Assembly (NCBI GenBank): GCA_965371855.1
Contig: CBDUZZ010000045.1
Span: 1-38,116, forward strand
Length of the DNA stretch: 38,116 nt
Direction of reading: 5' to 3'
Source: JAADEM01 sp965371855
GTDB lineage: Bacteria > Bacteroidota > Bacteroidia > Bacteroidales > Marinilabiliaceae
Position numbers and translations under genes: made by a program. Position 1 is the stretch's first letter. Each line of letters begins with the position of its first letter. This document shows positions 1-7,560 of this stretch, in pieces. Below the pieces are notes generated by a model, which was given only the letters and a program-made list of their open reading frames with translations, did not search any database and was not told the DNA's origin.

Positions 1-218
1 ATATTCAGGGTAAAATTCATAATCATAGGTATATATACGGATACTCATTAAAAACATTGACAAAAATCCTGTTTTATTCAAAATTTAATAAAGAAATTTG
101 TCAGTATTATGTTTTTTTATTCCTTAATTACTCTTAAATTTGAGAAAGAAAATTAAAGAATAATTGAGTTCTTTATTAATGAGTTAATAATTAGTGAGGT
201 AAGATTAAAATTAATGTT
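1..218 (+). promoter_or_regulatory. hydG upstream region with weak -7 element
   Basis: There is no gene in this AT-rich stretch. TAAATTTG at 135-142 matches the Bacteroidota -7 consensus TAnnTTTG. No clear TTG lies 19 bases upstream, only a T-run at about 111-118, so the promoter call is tentative. It would give a leader of about 70 bases for hydG. Confidence 0.3.
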
Positions 219-1652
219 ATGTCAATGTTCTATAATCCGCAAAAATATAAAATTGCTGACCGGCCTAATGAGAATTTCATTGATGAGGGTGAAATATGGT
301 CTATATTGGATGAAAATAGAAATCCTACAAAAGAGCAGGTTCGTGCAGTAATTAACCGTTCGCTCGAAAAGAACAGGTTAACTCTTCAGGAGACTGCTAT
401 ACTGTTGAATGCTAATGACCCTGAGCTTATTGGGGAGATAAAAGCTGCTGCCAGGTTGCTTAAGGAGCGAGTTTATGGTAAACGTATAGTGCTGTTTGCC
501 CCACTCTATATTGGTAACTTATGTACTAATGATTGTACATACTGTGGTTTCAGAATTACTAATAAAAAGCAGGAGCGTGTTACACTTAGCAAGGGTGATA
601 TTATTGAGCAGGTAACAGCTCTTGAAGATAGCGGCCATAAACGATTGATACTGGTTTATGGTGAACATCCACGTTATGATGCTAATTTTATTGCTGAGTC
701 GGTCAAAATTGTTTACGACGTAAAACATAAAAATGGGGAGATTCGTAGGGTAAATATCAATGCAGCTCCTTTAGATATTGAAGGCTTCAAAATCGTTAAG
801 GCTTCCGGTATTGGTACTTATCAGATTTTTCAGGAGACTTATGATAGAGAAACTTATTTGAAATGCCATATATCAGGGTCGAAACGAAATTACGATTGGC
901 GTATTACCGGGCTTGATCGTGCTCAGGAGGCAGGAATAGATGATGTGGGTATTGGGGCGTTGCTCGGATTGTACGACTGGCGTTTTGAAGTCATGGGGTT
1001 GCTACGTCATGTAAATCACTTTGAAGCTGTTTATAATGTCGGTCCACACACCATTTCTTTTCCTCGTCTTCAACCGGCTTCAGGGTTAGAGGTGGATGAG
1101 AGATATGTTGTCAGCGATGAGGATTTTACAAAGTTGGTTGCTATTATTCGTTTGGCTGTTCCTTACACCGGACTTATACTTACAGCACGGGAACCAGCCG
1201 AGATTCGTGATGAGGTGCTCCAATATGGGGTATCTCAGATTGACGGTGGTACCAATATTGAACTGAAAGGCTATACCGAACAAAAAGAAGAACAGAACCT
1301 TGATCATGAACAGTTTGAGATAAACGATAACCGTACACTGAATGAAGTTATAGATGAGCTGGTTAACGGTGATTATATCCCTTCTTTCTGTACTGCCTGT
1401 TACCGTCTTGGACGTACCGGAGAACATTTTATGGAATTTTCGGTACCGGGATTTATTAAACGATACTGCCAACCCAATGCAATGCTAACCCTTGCCGAAT
1501 ATTTGGAAGATTATGCTCCGCCTGCTACTAAAGAGAAAGGCTACAAATTGATTAATGATGAGCTTTTACTCTTCAAGGACGAAGAGTTTAAAAAGAGTGT
1601 AGAAGCAAGACTTGAAAAAATTAAGAAAGGGGAGAGGGATTTGTATTATTAA
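219..1652 (+). CDS. hydG: [FeFe]-hydrogenase maturation radical SAM tyrosine lyase HydG
   Basis: HydG cleaves tyrosine with S-adenosylmethionine to p-cresol, CO and cyanide, and supplies the Fe(CO)(CN) units of the hydrogenase H-cluster in the cytoplasm. The 477-residue protein has the radical-SAM CX3CX2C motif at C102, C106 and C109 (LCTNDCTYCGF). A second cluster site of CX2CX22C spacing lies near the C-terminus (FCTACYRLGRTGEHF, then KRYCQ). That C-terminal site separates HydG from the related thiamine enzyme ThiH. The start is the first ATG; a second ATG two codons later is equally possible. The gene stands alone: the intact hydE is 6 kb away on the other strand, although a hydE 3' remnant lies at 2462-2563. 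hydF and hydrogenase structural genes are not in the window. Confidence 0.96.
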   Translation: MSMFYNPQKYKIADRPNENFIDEGEIWSILDENRNPTKEQVRAVINRSLEKNRLTLQETAILLNANDPELIGEIKAAARLLKERVYGKRIVLFAPLYIGNLCTNDCTYCGFRITNKKQERVTLSKGDIIEQVTALEDSGHKRLILVYGEHPRYDANFIAESVKIVYDVKHKNGEIRRVNINAAPLDIEGFKIVKASGIGTYQIFQETYDRETYLKCHISGSKRNYDWRITGLDRAQEAGIDDVGIGALLGLYDWRFEVMGLLRHVNHFEAVYNVGPHTISFPRLQPASGLEVDERYVVSDEDFTKLVAIIRLAVPYTGLILTAREPAEIRDEVLQYGVSQIDGGTNIELKGYTEQKEEQNLDHEQFEINDNRTLNEVIDELVNGDYIPSFCTACYRLGRTGEHFMEFSVPGFIKRYCQPNAMLTLAEYLEDYAPPATKEKGYKLINDELLLFKDEEFKKSVEARLEKIKKGERDLYY

Positions 1653-1663
1653 TCGACACTAAT

Positions 1664-1696
1664 ACCGAGGGCTTCGCTTGAAGCGAAACCCTCGGT
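1664..1696 (+). repeat. REP-like palindrome, copy 1 (5' of RAYT gene)
   Basis: A 33-nt hairpin with 15-nt arms around a TGA loop. The left arm is ACCGAGGGCTTCGCT and the right arm AGCGAAACCCTCGGT, with a single arm mismatch. It lies between hydG and the RAYT start. It is the exact reverse complement of copy 2 inside the RAYT gene and differs from copy 3 by one base. Confidence 0.9.
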
Positions 1697-1719
1697 TATG
1701 TAAGTAAAAGCTAAAAGCT

Positions 1720-2343
1720 ATGCATTTTGAAGAGGGTTACATTTACCATATCTATAATCAGGGAAATAATAAACAGAAGATTTTTTTTAGTAAGGAAAAT
1801 TATCTGTTCTTTTTACGAAAAATAAGAATTCATCTTTTGCCCTATGTTGATATTTTAGCCTGGTGCCTGATGCCGAACCATTTTCATCTTATGGTGCTGG
1901 CAAACAAAATTGAATTTCCGGTAACCGAGACCGAGGGTTTCGCTTCAAGCGAAGCCCTCGGTGGCCATGGTGGCAAAATACGAAGCTTTAATTTCTCAAT
2001 TGGTTTAATGCTACGTTCATATACGAATGCTATTAATAAACAACGAAACTTGTCCGGATCTATATTTAGAAAAAATACCAAAGCCGAGTGTATTAACTGT
2101 CCTACGGGATTAATACCTTCATTCATCACTCAAAACGGAATAACAGTCATTAATACCGAACAACCGGAACAGCAATATCCTCAGGTTTGTTTCAACTATA
2201 TCCATCAAAATCCGGTAAAGGCAGGGCTTGTTAAGCGAGTTGAAGATTGGCAATTTTCATCCGCGGTTGATTATGCCGGGTTGCGAAACGGTAAATTGAT
2301 AAACCGGGAAGTTGCTGGGGGGTATGTTGATATAGTCATCTGA
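1720..2343 (+). CDS. REP-associated tyrosine transposase (RAYT, IS200-like Y1 family)
   Basis: This is a single-strand DNA nuclease/strand-transferase of the HUH/Y1 family. In known systems RAYTs bind and cut REP hairpins. The HUH motif is at residues 54-56 (MPNHFHLMV), and the candidate nucleophile is Tyr101 (LRSYTNAINKQ). The C-terminal signature YIHQNPVKAGLV is typical of Bacteroidota members. The length of 207 residues is normal. Residues 71-81 (TEGFASSEALG) are encoded entirely by a 33-nt REP palindrome at 1930-1962, an in-frame 11-codon insertion in the linker between the two catalytic halves. Because 33 is divisible by three and neither strand of this palindrome reads a stop in this frame, the frame survives. 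Copies of the same palindrome flank the gene at 1664 and 2407, and the stop codon sits inside another short hairpin (2333-2349). Activity of the interrupted protein is unknown. Confidence 0.93.
   Translation: MHFEEGYIYHIYNQGNNKQKIFFSKENYLFFLRKIRIHLLPYVDILAWCLMPNHFHLMVLANKIEFPVTETEGFASSEALGGHGGKIRSFNFSIGLMLRSYTNAINKQRNLSGSIFRKNTKAECINCPTGLIPSFITQNGITVINTEQPEQQYPQVCFNYIHQNPVKAGLVKRVEDWQFSSAVDYAGLRNGKLINREVAGGYVDIVI
1930..1962 (-). repeat. REP-like palindrome, copy 2 (inside RAYT coding sequence)
   Basis: This copy is identical over 33 nt to the reverse complement of copy 1. It occupies codons 71-81 of the RAYT gene in frame, so the element has been placed in its own mobilising gene in inverted orientation. 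Confidence 0.92.
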
Positions 2344-2359
2344 TGACTACAAGCCACTT

Positions 2360-2392
2360 ACTCATCAGATGACTTGAAGTCATCAGATGAGT
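2360..2392. repeat. Second-type 33-nt palindrome downstream of RAYT
   Basis: The arms are ACTCATCAGATGACT and AGTCATCAGATGAGT around TGA, with one mismatch. It has the same 15-3-15 architecture as the copies at 1664 and 2407 but a different arm sequence. A related shorter hairpin, TAGTCATC-T-GATGACTA, lies at 2333-2349 and overlaps the RAYT stop codon. A close relative is found at 18897-18929. Confidence 0.8.
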
Positions 2393-2406
2393 GCTGATAC
2401 ACCGAT

Positions 2407-2439
2407 ACTGAGGGCTTCGCTTGAAGCGAAACCCTCGGT
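2407..2439 (+). repeat. REP-like palindrome, copy 3 (3' of RAYT gene)
   Basis: This copy has the same orientation as copy 1, with a single difference (ACTGAGGG for ACCGAGGG in the left arm). Copies 1 and 3 therefore frame the RAYT gene as direct repeats. Confidence 0.88.
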
Positions 2440-2461
2440 TGAAGCGGTACTATAGGGAAAA

Positions 2462-2563
2462 TCAACTCATCCTCTTGAAGTAATGTTTTGAGGCCCCCCA
2501 CTCGGAGAAACCAATTTCTCGTCCTGCCATTTCAATACGAACTTTTAGGCAGTTAGTGTCAAC
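2462..2563 (-). pseudogene. 3' remnant of a second hydE gene
   Basis: Read on the minus strand, this stretch encodes the last ~33 residues of HydE in frame up to a TGA stop (core MAGREIGFSEWGASKHYF). The intact HydE at 7561-8646 ends MAGREIGFSEWGDSKHFF. At DNA level 2496-2557 matches 7598-7659 at 61 of 62 positions. The last ten codons are clearly different from the intact gene and nothing recognisable as hydE lies beyond 2566. This is therefore the tail of a deleted or partly copied hydE, converging on hydG with the RAYT locus in between. The stretch from 2564 to 2704 contains nothing I can identify. Confidence 0.85.
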
Positions 2564-2704
2564 AAAATAGTATCACAAAGCATCATGATTTTATGCATAT
2601 ACAATGCTGTTTGTACTATTCCTTGTGCCGTTCGTCAGAATCCTCTTTCATAGTAAATGAATTTGTGGTTTTTTTGAATCAACAAAACAATTAAATTTAC
2701 AGCT

Positions 2705-3148
2705 ATGAAAAAAATATTGTTATTTCTACTGTTACTTATCGGAACATTTCAGGTCTCTGAAGCTTCTCAGTCAAAAGTATATGAAAAAACCTATTGGAAT
2801 TTTCTTAGGGCCAAATTATTTAATGGTAATTCTTATGTGTTTCGCTTTCATGATGATATTAAATTGCAACTGTATGGTCAACCCACCATGGCTGACTCCC
2901 TTTATATTGTGCAGTTGATAGAAGATCTGAATGGATTGATGGAAACTTGTCAAATAGAACTTGTTAAGGATAGTGGTAATTTTGTTCTTACAATTGATCA
3001 TCCAGCCCGGTCTGGACAAAAGCTTTTACAGCGAATCAGTGCCTCGCCATCAGGTACTATTCTTAAGCGAAACATTGCATTAAATTTTAGTAAAGAGCTG
3101 TCACAGGAAGAAAGGAACATATACATTAATTACTACCTTGTAAGATAA
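2705..3148 (+). CDS. N-terminal part of a frame-broken sensor kinase (signal peptide and DUF2927-like domain)
   Basis: The 147-residue frame starts with a signal peptide (MKKILLFLLLLIGTFQ...EAS) followed by a secreted domain. The pattern FHDDIKLQLYGQPT, a LIEDLNGL helix and DSGNFVLTID resembles DUF2927, an extracytoplasmic domain of unknown function. The frame stops at YYLVR, but the -1 frame opens at 3130 and continues the domain without a gap (INGAIFEEEQPEF, then FHEVDRFLIRKIYSKDFY). It then runs straight into the histidine kinase ending at 4494. One missing base near 3143-3146 would explain the break. I read this and the next entry as one gene, either truly frameshifted or carrying a sequencing error. 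Taken alone, the protein would be a short periplasmic protein of unknown role. Confidence 0.6.
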   Translation: MKKILLFLLLLIGTFQVSEASQSKVYEKTYWNFLRAKLFNGNSYVFRFHDDIKLQLYGQPTMADSLYIVQLIEDLNGLMETCQIELVKDSGNFVLTIDHPARSGQKLLQRISASPSGTILKRNIALNFSKELSQEERNIYINYYLVR

Positions 3149-3315
3149 ACCAATCGCAAAAAGAAAATACAGTTATTAACGGAGCGATTTTTGAAGAGGA
3201 ACAGCCTGAATTCACAACGTTTCATGAAGTTGATAGATTTCTTATTCGAAAAATATATTCAAAAGATTTTTATTCGCAATTCAGAAAGAGTTATTCTGGA
3301 ACTTATGTTGATTAT

Positions 3316-4494
3316 TTGATTTTCAGATTTCCTGATTTGTCATCAGCACTAAGGTATTTTATTGTGATTTTGTTCATCAGCATTATGTTTATTATTTATA
3401 TCCGGAAAGGAATATTTGAAAAAGATTCTTCACGGTTGAAAGAATATTACAAGCAGGGTTTATATTTGTTTTTAGTTTATTTCATTATTAATATAACTCC
3501 GGGTATTTACAGCCTTGTAAGGATATCATTGTTGAATTCTTCAGGACATTTTAAGCATTATTTTTTTATTCAGTTTATTGTCATTCGTCCATTGTTGTTT
3601 TTTCTTTATGCCTCTGGTGTAATTTTGCTAATGTATTTTATTGAAAGCAGAGTTTTTAAATCAATTTCTGAAATCCGGAAATTATTAGTTGTGTTTATTA
3701 CAACATTGGTAGTTCCATGGAGTTGGTCTTTTGTTGTTATGTTAAAACAATCATCCTTTTATAAGATAGATATGGGTAATATCGTTAAATTTCTGATTTT
3801 TGCTTTTGTTTTTGCGTTGTTAAGAACAGGATATCATTTCCTTAATTACAAATCCCGCCAAACCATTCGTCAAAAAGATATAGAAATAGCCAACCTAGGG
3901 AAGCTTAAGCAACAAGCGGAACTGCAGGCTTTGCACTCTCGTATTAATCCTCATTTTCTCTATAATTCGTTGAATTCTATCGCCGGATTAGCTCATGCCG
4001 ATGCCGATAGAACAGAGCAGATGGCACTCTCACTATCTGATTTTTGCAGGTCAGCTATTAATAAGCAGAACAAAGATACTGCTACTATTCAGGAAGAGGT
4101 GGAGATGGTTAGTAGCTATCTGGAGATTGAAAAGGTACGATTGGGAGAGCGTTTGAATTATGAGATTATGGTAGACGACAATGTGCAAAATGTAGAGGTG
4201 CCTCGTTTTTTATTGCAGCCACTGGTTGAGAATGCTATTAAGCATGGGGTAGCAAAAATGACCGGCACAGGACATGTACGCATTATCGTGGAGCTGAAAG
4301 ACGATAAATTGCATTTGTCGGTTTCTGATAATGGACCGGCATTTCCCGATGAATTGATTTCCGGTTATGGACTTCAAAGTCTGTTCGACAAACTTGAGAT
4401 TCTATATTCCGGAAAAGCCCGTATTGTATGGGAAAACGATCCGGAGAAGTATATTTGTGTCGTATTACCTGTAAAAACCCAATTATCTGTTTAG
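3316..4494 (+). CDS. LytS-family sensor histidine kinase (C-terminal part of frame-broken gene)
   Basis: About five membrane helices (residues ~10-180) are followed by a His_kinase domain with the phospho-acceptor histidine in HSRINPHFLYNSLNSI. The HATPase N-box is LLQPLVENAIKHG and the G-boxes are SDNGPAF and GYGLQSL. It should autophosphorylate and pass phosphate to the LytTR regulator that starts two bases after its stop. The listed start is a TTG at 3316. The open frame really begins at 3130 with no good start codon and carries the second half of the DUF2927-like domain, so the true protein most likely begins at 2705 and is split by a single-base frameshift. The intact form would be a ~590-residue kinase with an extracytoplasmic sensor. 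The ligand is unknown. Confidence 0.85.
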   Translation: MIFRFPDLSSALRYFIVILFISIMFIIYIRKGIFEKDSSRLKEYYKQGLYLFLVYFIINITPGIYSLVRISLLNSSGHFKHYFFIQFIVIRPLLFFLYASGVILLMYFIESRVFKSISEIRKLLVVFITTLVVPWSWSFVVMLKQSSFYKIDMGNIVKFLIFAFVFALLRTGYHFLNYKSRQTIRQKDIEIANLGKLKQQAELQALHSRINPHFLYNSLNSIAGLAHADADRTEQMALSLSDFCRSAINKQNKDTATIQEEVEMVSSYLEIEKVRLGERLNYEIMVDDNVQNVEVPRFLLQPLVENAIKHGVAKMTGTGHVRIIVELKDDKLHLSVSDNGPAFPDELISGYGLQSLFDKLEILYSGKARIVWENDPEKYICVVLPVKTQLSV

Positions 4495-4495
4495 T

Positions 4496-5263
4496 ATGGA
4501 AAGCAAAGTCAGTGTTCTTTTAGTTGATGATGAGGTGCTTGCAAGGCATCGGATTCGCCGGTTGTTAAAAAAAATTGATCCGAGTATTCAGATTGTGGGG
4601 GAGGCAGGAAACGGACTTCAGGCTGTAGAATTGATTGAATCGACCCGGCCTGATGTGGTTTTTCTTGATATTCAGATGCCCGGAATTGATGGCTTTGAAG
4701 TGATTGGTAGGTTAACAGTAATCCCACAAATTATTTTCTGTACTGCCTTTGAAGAGTATGCAGTAATGGCATTTGATGCTAATGGCGTTGATTATCTCGT
4801 CAAGCCAGTCAGAGAGGAGCGGTTGGCTCAGGCTCTTCAAAAACTAACACTTGAAAAACGTAAAGATACTTCGTCTGGTGAGGTGGTAGAGGTAGTACGA
4901 CAGATGCTCCAACTAAAGCAGAAGCCTGAATTGACGTCACTACCTGTGAAAGTAGGAGATAGGGTGGTGTTTATTAATCTTGCAGATGTAATGGCTTTTG
5001 AAGCTGAAGATAAATATGTTAATGTTATTACCCGTAAGGGACAAACTTACCTAACTGTCTTATCTTTAAAGCGGTTAGAAGAGCTGTTGCCGGCTCATTT
5101 TGTGCGGGTACATAGAGCCATTATCGCCAATCGGCTAAATATTCTTGAAATCAGAAAATACCTGAATAATAGGTTTATTCTTGTTATGAATGATGAAAAC
5201 AGAACCCGTTTCACTACCGGACGGATGTTTGCTGATATCGTAAAAGGGTTGATGGTGGTTTGA
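4496..5263 (+). CDS. LytTR-family response regulator
   Basis: This is a 255-residue transcription regulator. The receiver domain (residues ~5-120) has the acidic pocket VDDE at 10-13, the phosphorylation site Asp58 (VFLDIQMPG), the switch Thr in FCTAFEEY and the conserved Lys in YLVKPV. The LytTR DNA-binding domain (~150-250) contains FEAEDKYVNV and FVRVHRAIIAN. It starts one base after the kinase stop, so the two form an operon and a cognate pair. Target promoters cannot be seen here. The gene ends two bases before the convergent pgl gene. If the kinase upstream is really broken, this regulator may lack its normal input. Confidence 0.93.
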   Translation: MESKVSVLLVDDEVLARHRIRRLLKKIDPSIQIVGEAGNGLQAVELIESTRPDVVFLDIQMPGIDGFEVIGRLTVIPQIIFCTAFEEYAVMAFDANGVDYLVKPVREERLAQALQKLTLEKRKDTSSGEVVEVVRQMLQLKQKPELTSLPVKVGDRVVFINLADVMAFEAEDKYVNVITRKGQTYLTVLSLKRLEELLPAHFVRVHRAIIANRLNILEIRKYLNNRFILVMNDENRTRFTTGRMFADIVKGLMVV

Positions 5264-5265
5264 AC

Positions 5266-5985
5266 TTATAGTTGTTTGGCTGCATCCTCATCTAATAGCC
5301 AAATGCATCTGTTGCGGTTAACTAATGACGCAGGGTAGGATTCGTAATTGCCGGTTTGATGAATAATCTCTTCAACTTTTGCGGCTTTGTCTTCACCTGT
5401 TACTAAAAAGATAATAAGTTTAGAATGGTTAATGACTTTACCGGTAAGTGTAACTCTGAATTGGCCGGTATCAGGATGTTGAGCCAACCCGCAACTGTTG
5501 CTGCTATTCCATAGCTCAATTTGATAAGGAAAAATTGAAGCCGTATGACCATCACTGCCCATACCAAGAAACAGAAGGTCAAATTGAGGTGTGTTATCAA
5601 TAATTGGTACATTCGCTTCTATTACAGAAATATAGTCATTAACAGCCTCTTTGGGTTTAAGTTCTCCTTTTACTCTGAAAATATTGTCGGTTTTTATTGC
5701 TACATGGTCGAAAAGATGTTCGCGAGTCATACCAAAATTACTTTCAGGGTGATTGGGTGGAACACATCGTTCGTCTCCCCAAAAGAAACGCAGGTTCGAC
5801 CAGTTTATCTTATTTGCAAATTCATGAGACAGAACCTCAAATATTGTTTTAGGTGTACTCCCACCTGATAAACAAATGTTTAACTCTCTTTTTTCAAGAG
5901 ACAGTTCTGTGAATAATTCTCCTATATATCGGGCAATTGATTTTTTATTTTCAAATATTTTAGTTGTGGGATTCATAATTCGCAA
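5266..5985 (-). CDS. pgl: 6-phosphogluconolactonase
   Basis: Pgl hydrolyses 6-phosphogluconolactone, the product of the upstream dehydrogenase, to 6-phosphogluconate in the oxidative pentose phosphate pathway. Family signatures are LSGGSTPK near residue 40, FFWGDERCVPP near 90 and LFLGMGSDGHTASIFP near 145, with the catalytic histidine in GHTAS. The length of 239 residues is normal for the SugarP_isomerase-like lactonase family (DevB type). Its start overlaps the end of zwf by 13 bases, which implies translational coupling. It is the last gene of the hydE-zwf-pgl operon. Confidence 0.95.
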   Translation of the reverse strand: MRIMNPTTKIFENKKSIARYIGELFTELSLEKRELNICLSGGSTPKTIFEVLSHEFANKINWSNLRFFWGDERCVPPNHPESNFGMTREHLFDHVAIKTDNIFRVKGELKPKEAVNDYISVIEANVPIIDNTPQFDLLFLGMGSDGHTASIFPYQIELWNSSNSCGLAQHPDTGQFRVTLTGKVINHSKLIIFLVTGEDKAAKVEEIIHQTGNYESYPASLVNRNRCIWLLDEDAAKQL

Positions 5986-7520
5986 TAATTACCATCATCC
6001 GACAGGTTTTTGCATGGATAACGCCACGTCAATTCCTTCTCTTCAATTAGGTCATCAGAGCTTGCAGGCCCCCAAGAGCCCGCCGGATAGCCATATATCG
6101 GTATCTCCGGGTTGTTTTTCCAGGCTTGCAAAATGGGATCAATAAATGCCCATGCAGCCTCAACGGCATCTCCTCTATGATAAAGCGTGTTGTCACCCAG
6201 CATGCAGTCGAGTAATAGACGTTCGTAGGCACTGGGCAGATATATGTTTGATAAGTCTGAATAATGAAAGTCCATATTTACATTTTGAGCTTTGAAGCCG
6301 GCTCCGGGAATCTTCATGCCAAATTTCAGCAGTACACCTTCATCCGGTTGTATACGTATTATCAATTGGTTGGATATATGTGAAATACTTTCATTGTCAC
6401 AAAAAAGGTGATGAGGTGTTTTTTTGAAATGAATAACGATTTCAGTTACACGAGTAGGCAGCATTTTTCCGGATCTGATATAAAATGGAATATCTGCCCA
6501 GCGCCAGTTGTCAATAAAAAATTTCATAGCCACAAATGTTTCTGTTTCTGAATCCGGTTGAACGCCTTTTTCTTTGCGATAACCAATAGCCGGTTCTCCT
6601 TTAATGACTGAGGCAGTATATTGTCCACGAATGACTTGGCGGGATATATCCTCTTTTTTTATTGGACGCAGTGATTGAAACACCTTTACAATTTCATTTC
6701 GTAAGTTTGTTGAGTCAATAAGTGCAGGAGGTTCCATGGCCACAAGAGCCGTTAGCAGAAGAAGATGGTTTTGTACCATGTCGCGCAAAGCACCTGAGCC
6801 TTCGTAGTATCCTCCACGGTTTTCTACACCAATGCTTTCAGCCGAGGTAATTTCTACGTGATGAATATAGTTGCGGTTCCATAGAGGTTCAAAAATCCCA
6901 TTGGAAAAACGTGTAACAAGCAGATTCTGAACAGTCTCTTTTCCCAAATAATGGTCAATACGATAAATCTGCTCCTCTTTGAAAAAATGCAGTAAGTTTT
7001 TGTTGAGGTTCCGGGCTGTTTCAAGATTGTAACCAAAAGGTTTCTCAACAATTAGTCGTTTAAACCCATTGACCTCTTTACTTAAACCTTGTGCTGATAA
7101 CTGACCGGGGATAATATCATACATACTGGGAGGAGTGGCGAGATAGAATATAAAGTTATTATCAGTTTGCTGCTGCTTGTCCATATTAACCAAATACTCT
7201 TTTAACCCATTGTAGGCAATGGCTTCTTTTGTGTTAAAAGCGAAGTAGAAAAGCTTTGCCGAAAACTCATTTATGGCATTTTTGTTTTTTCCCTTATGTG
7301 AAGAAAACGACTTAATGCCTTTTATCATCCTGTTTCTGAACTCAAGATCTGATAATGAGGTGCGTCCAAGACCCAAAACAACAAAATTATCAGGTAGTAA
7401 ATTCTGGATATGGAGATCAAAGAGAGCGGGTATCAACTTTCTATAGGTGAGGTCACCTGAAGCTCCAAAAATAATTAATATATGGTTTTGTGGCTTTTGT
7501 AACATATCTCTGTAATTCAT
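5973..7520 (-). CDS. zwf: Glucose-6-phosphate 1-dehydrogenase
   Basis: Zwf oxidises glucose 6-phosphate to 6-phosphogluconolactone with reduction of NADP+ (or NAD+). The N-terminal Rossmann loop GASGDLTYRKL is at about residues 19-29. The catalytic and substrate-binding motif RIDHYLGKE is near residues 186-194. The length of 515 residues is usual. The gene lies 40 bases downstream of hydE and overlaps pgl, so all three are probably co-transcribed. The link with hydrogenase maturation is unusual; no shared function is evident beyond redox metabolism. Confidence 0.96.
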   Translation of the reverse strand: MNYRDMLQKPQNHILIIFGASGDLTYRKLIPALFDLHIQNLLPDNFVVLGLGRTSLSDLEFRNRMIKGIKSFSSHKGKNKNAINEFSAKLFYFAFNTKEAIAYNGLKEYLVNMDKQQQTDNNFIFYLATPPSMYDIIPGQLSAQGLSKEVNGFKRLIVEKPFGYNLETARNLNKNLLHFFKEEQIYRIDHYLGKETVQNLLVTRFSNGIFEPLWNRNYIHHVEITSAESIGVENRGGYYEGSGALRDMVQNHLLLLTALVAMEPPALIDSTNLRNEIVKVFQSLRPIKKEDISRQVIRGQYTASVIKGEPAIGYRKEKGVQPDSETETFVAMKFFIDNWRWADIPFYIRSGKMLPTRVTEIVIHFKKTPHHLFCDNESISHISNQLIIRIQPDEGVLLKFGMKIPGAGFKAQNVNMDFHYSDLSNIYLPSAYERLLLDCMLGDNTLYHRGDAVEAAWAFIDPILQAWKNNPEIPIYGYPAGSWGPASSDDLIEEKELTWRYPCKNLSDDGNYCEL

Positions 7521-7560
7521 GTTTGCAATATGTTTTTAACAAGTGAACCCAACGAAATGT

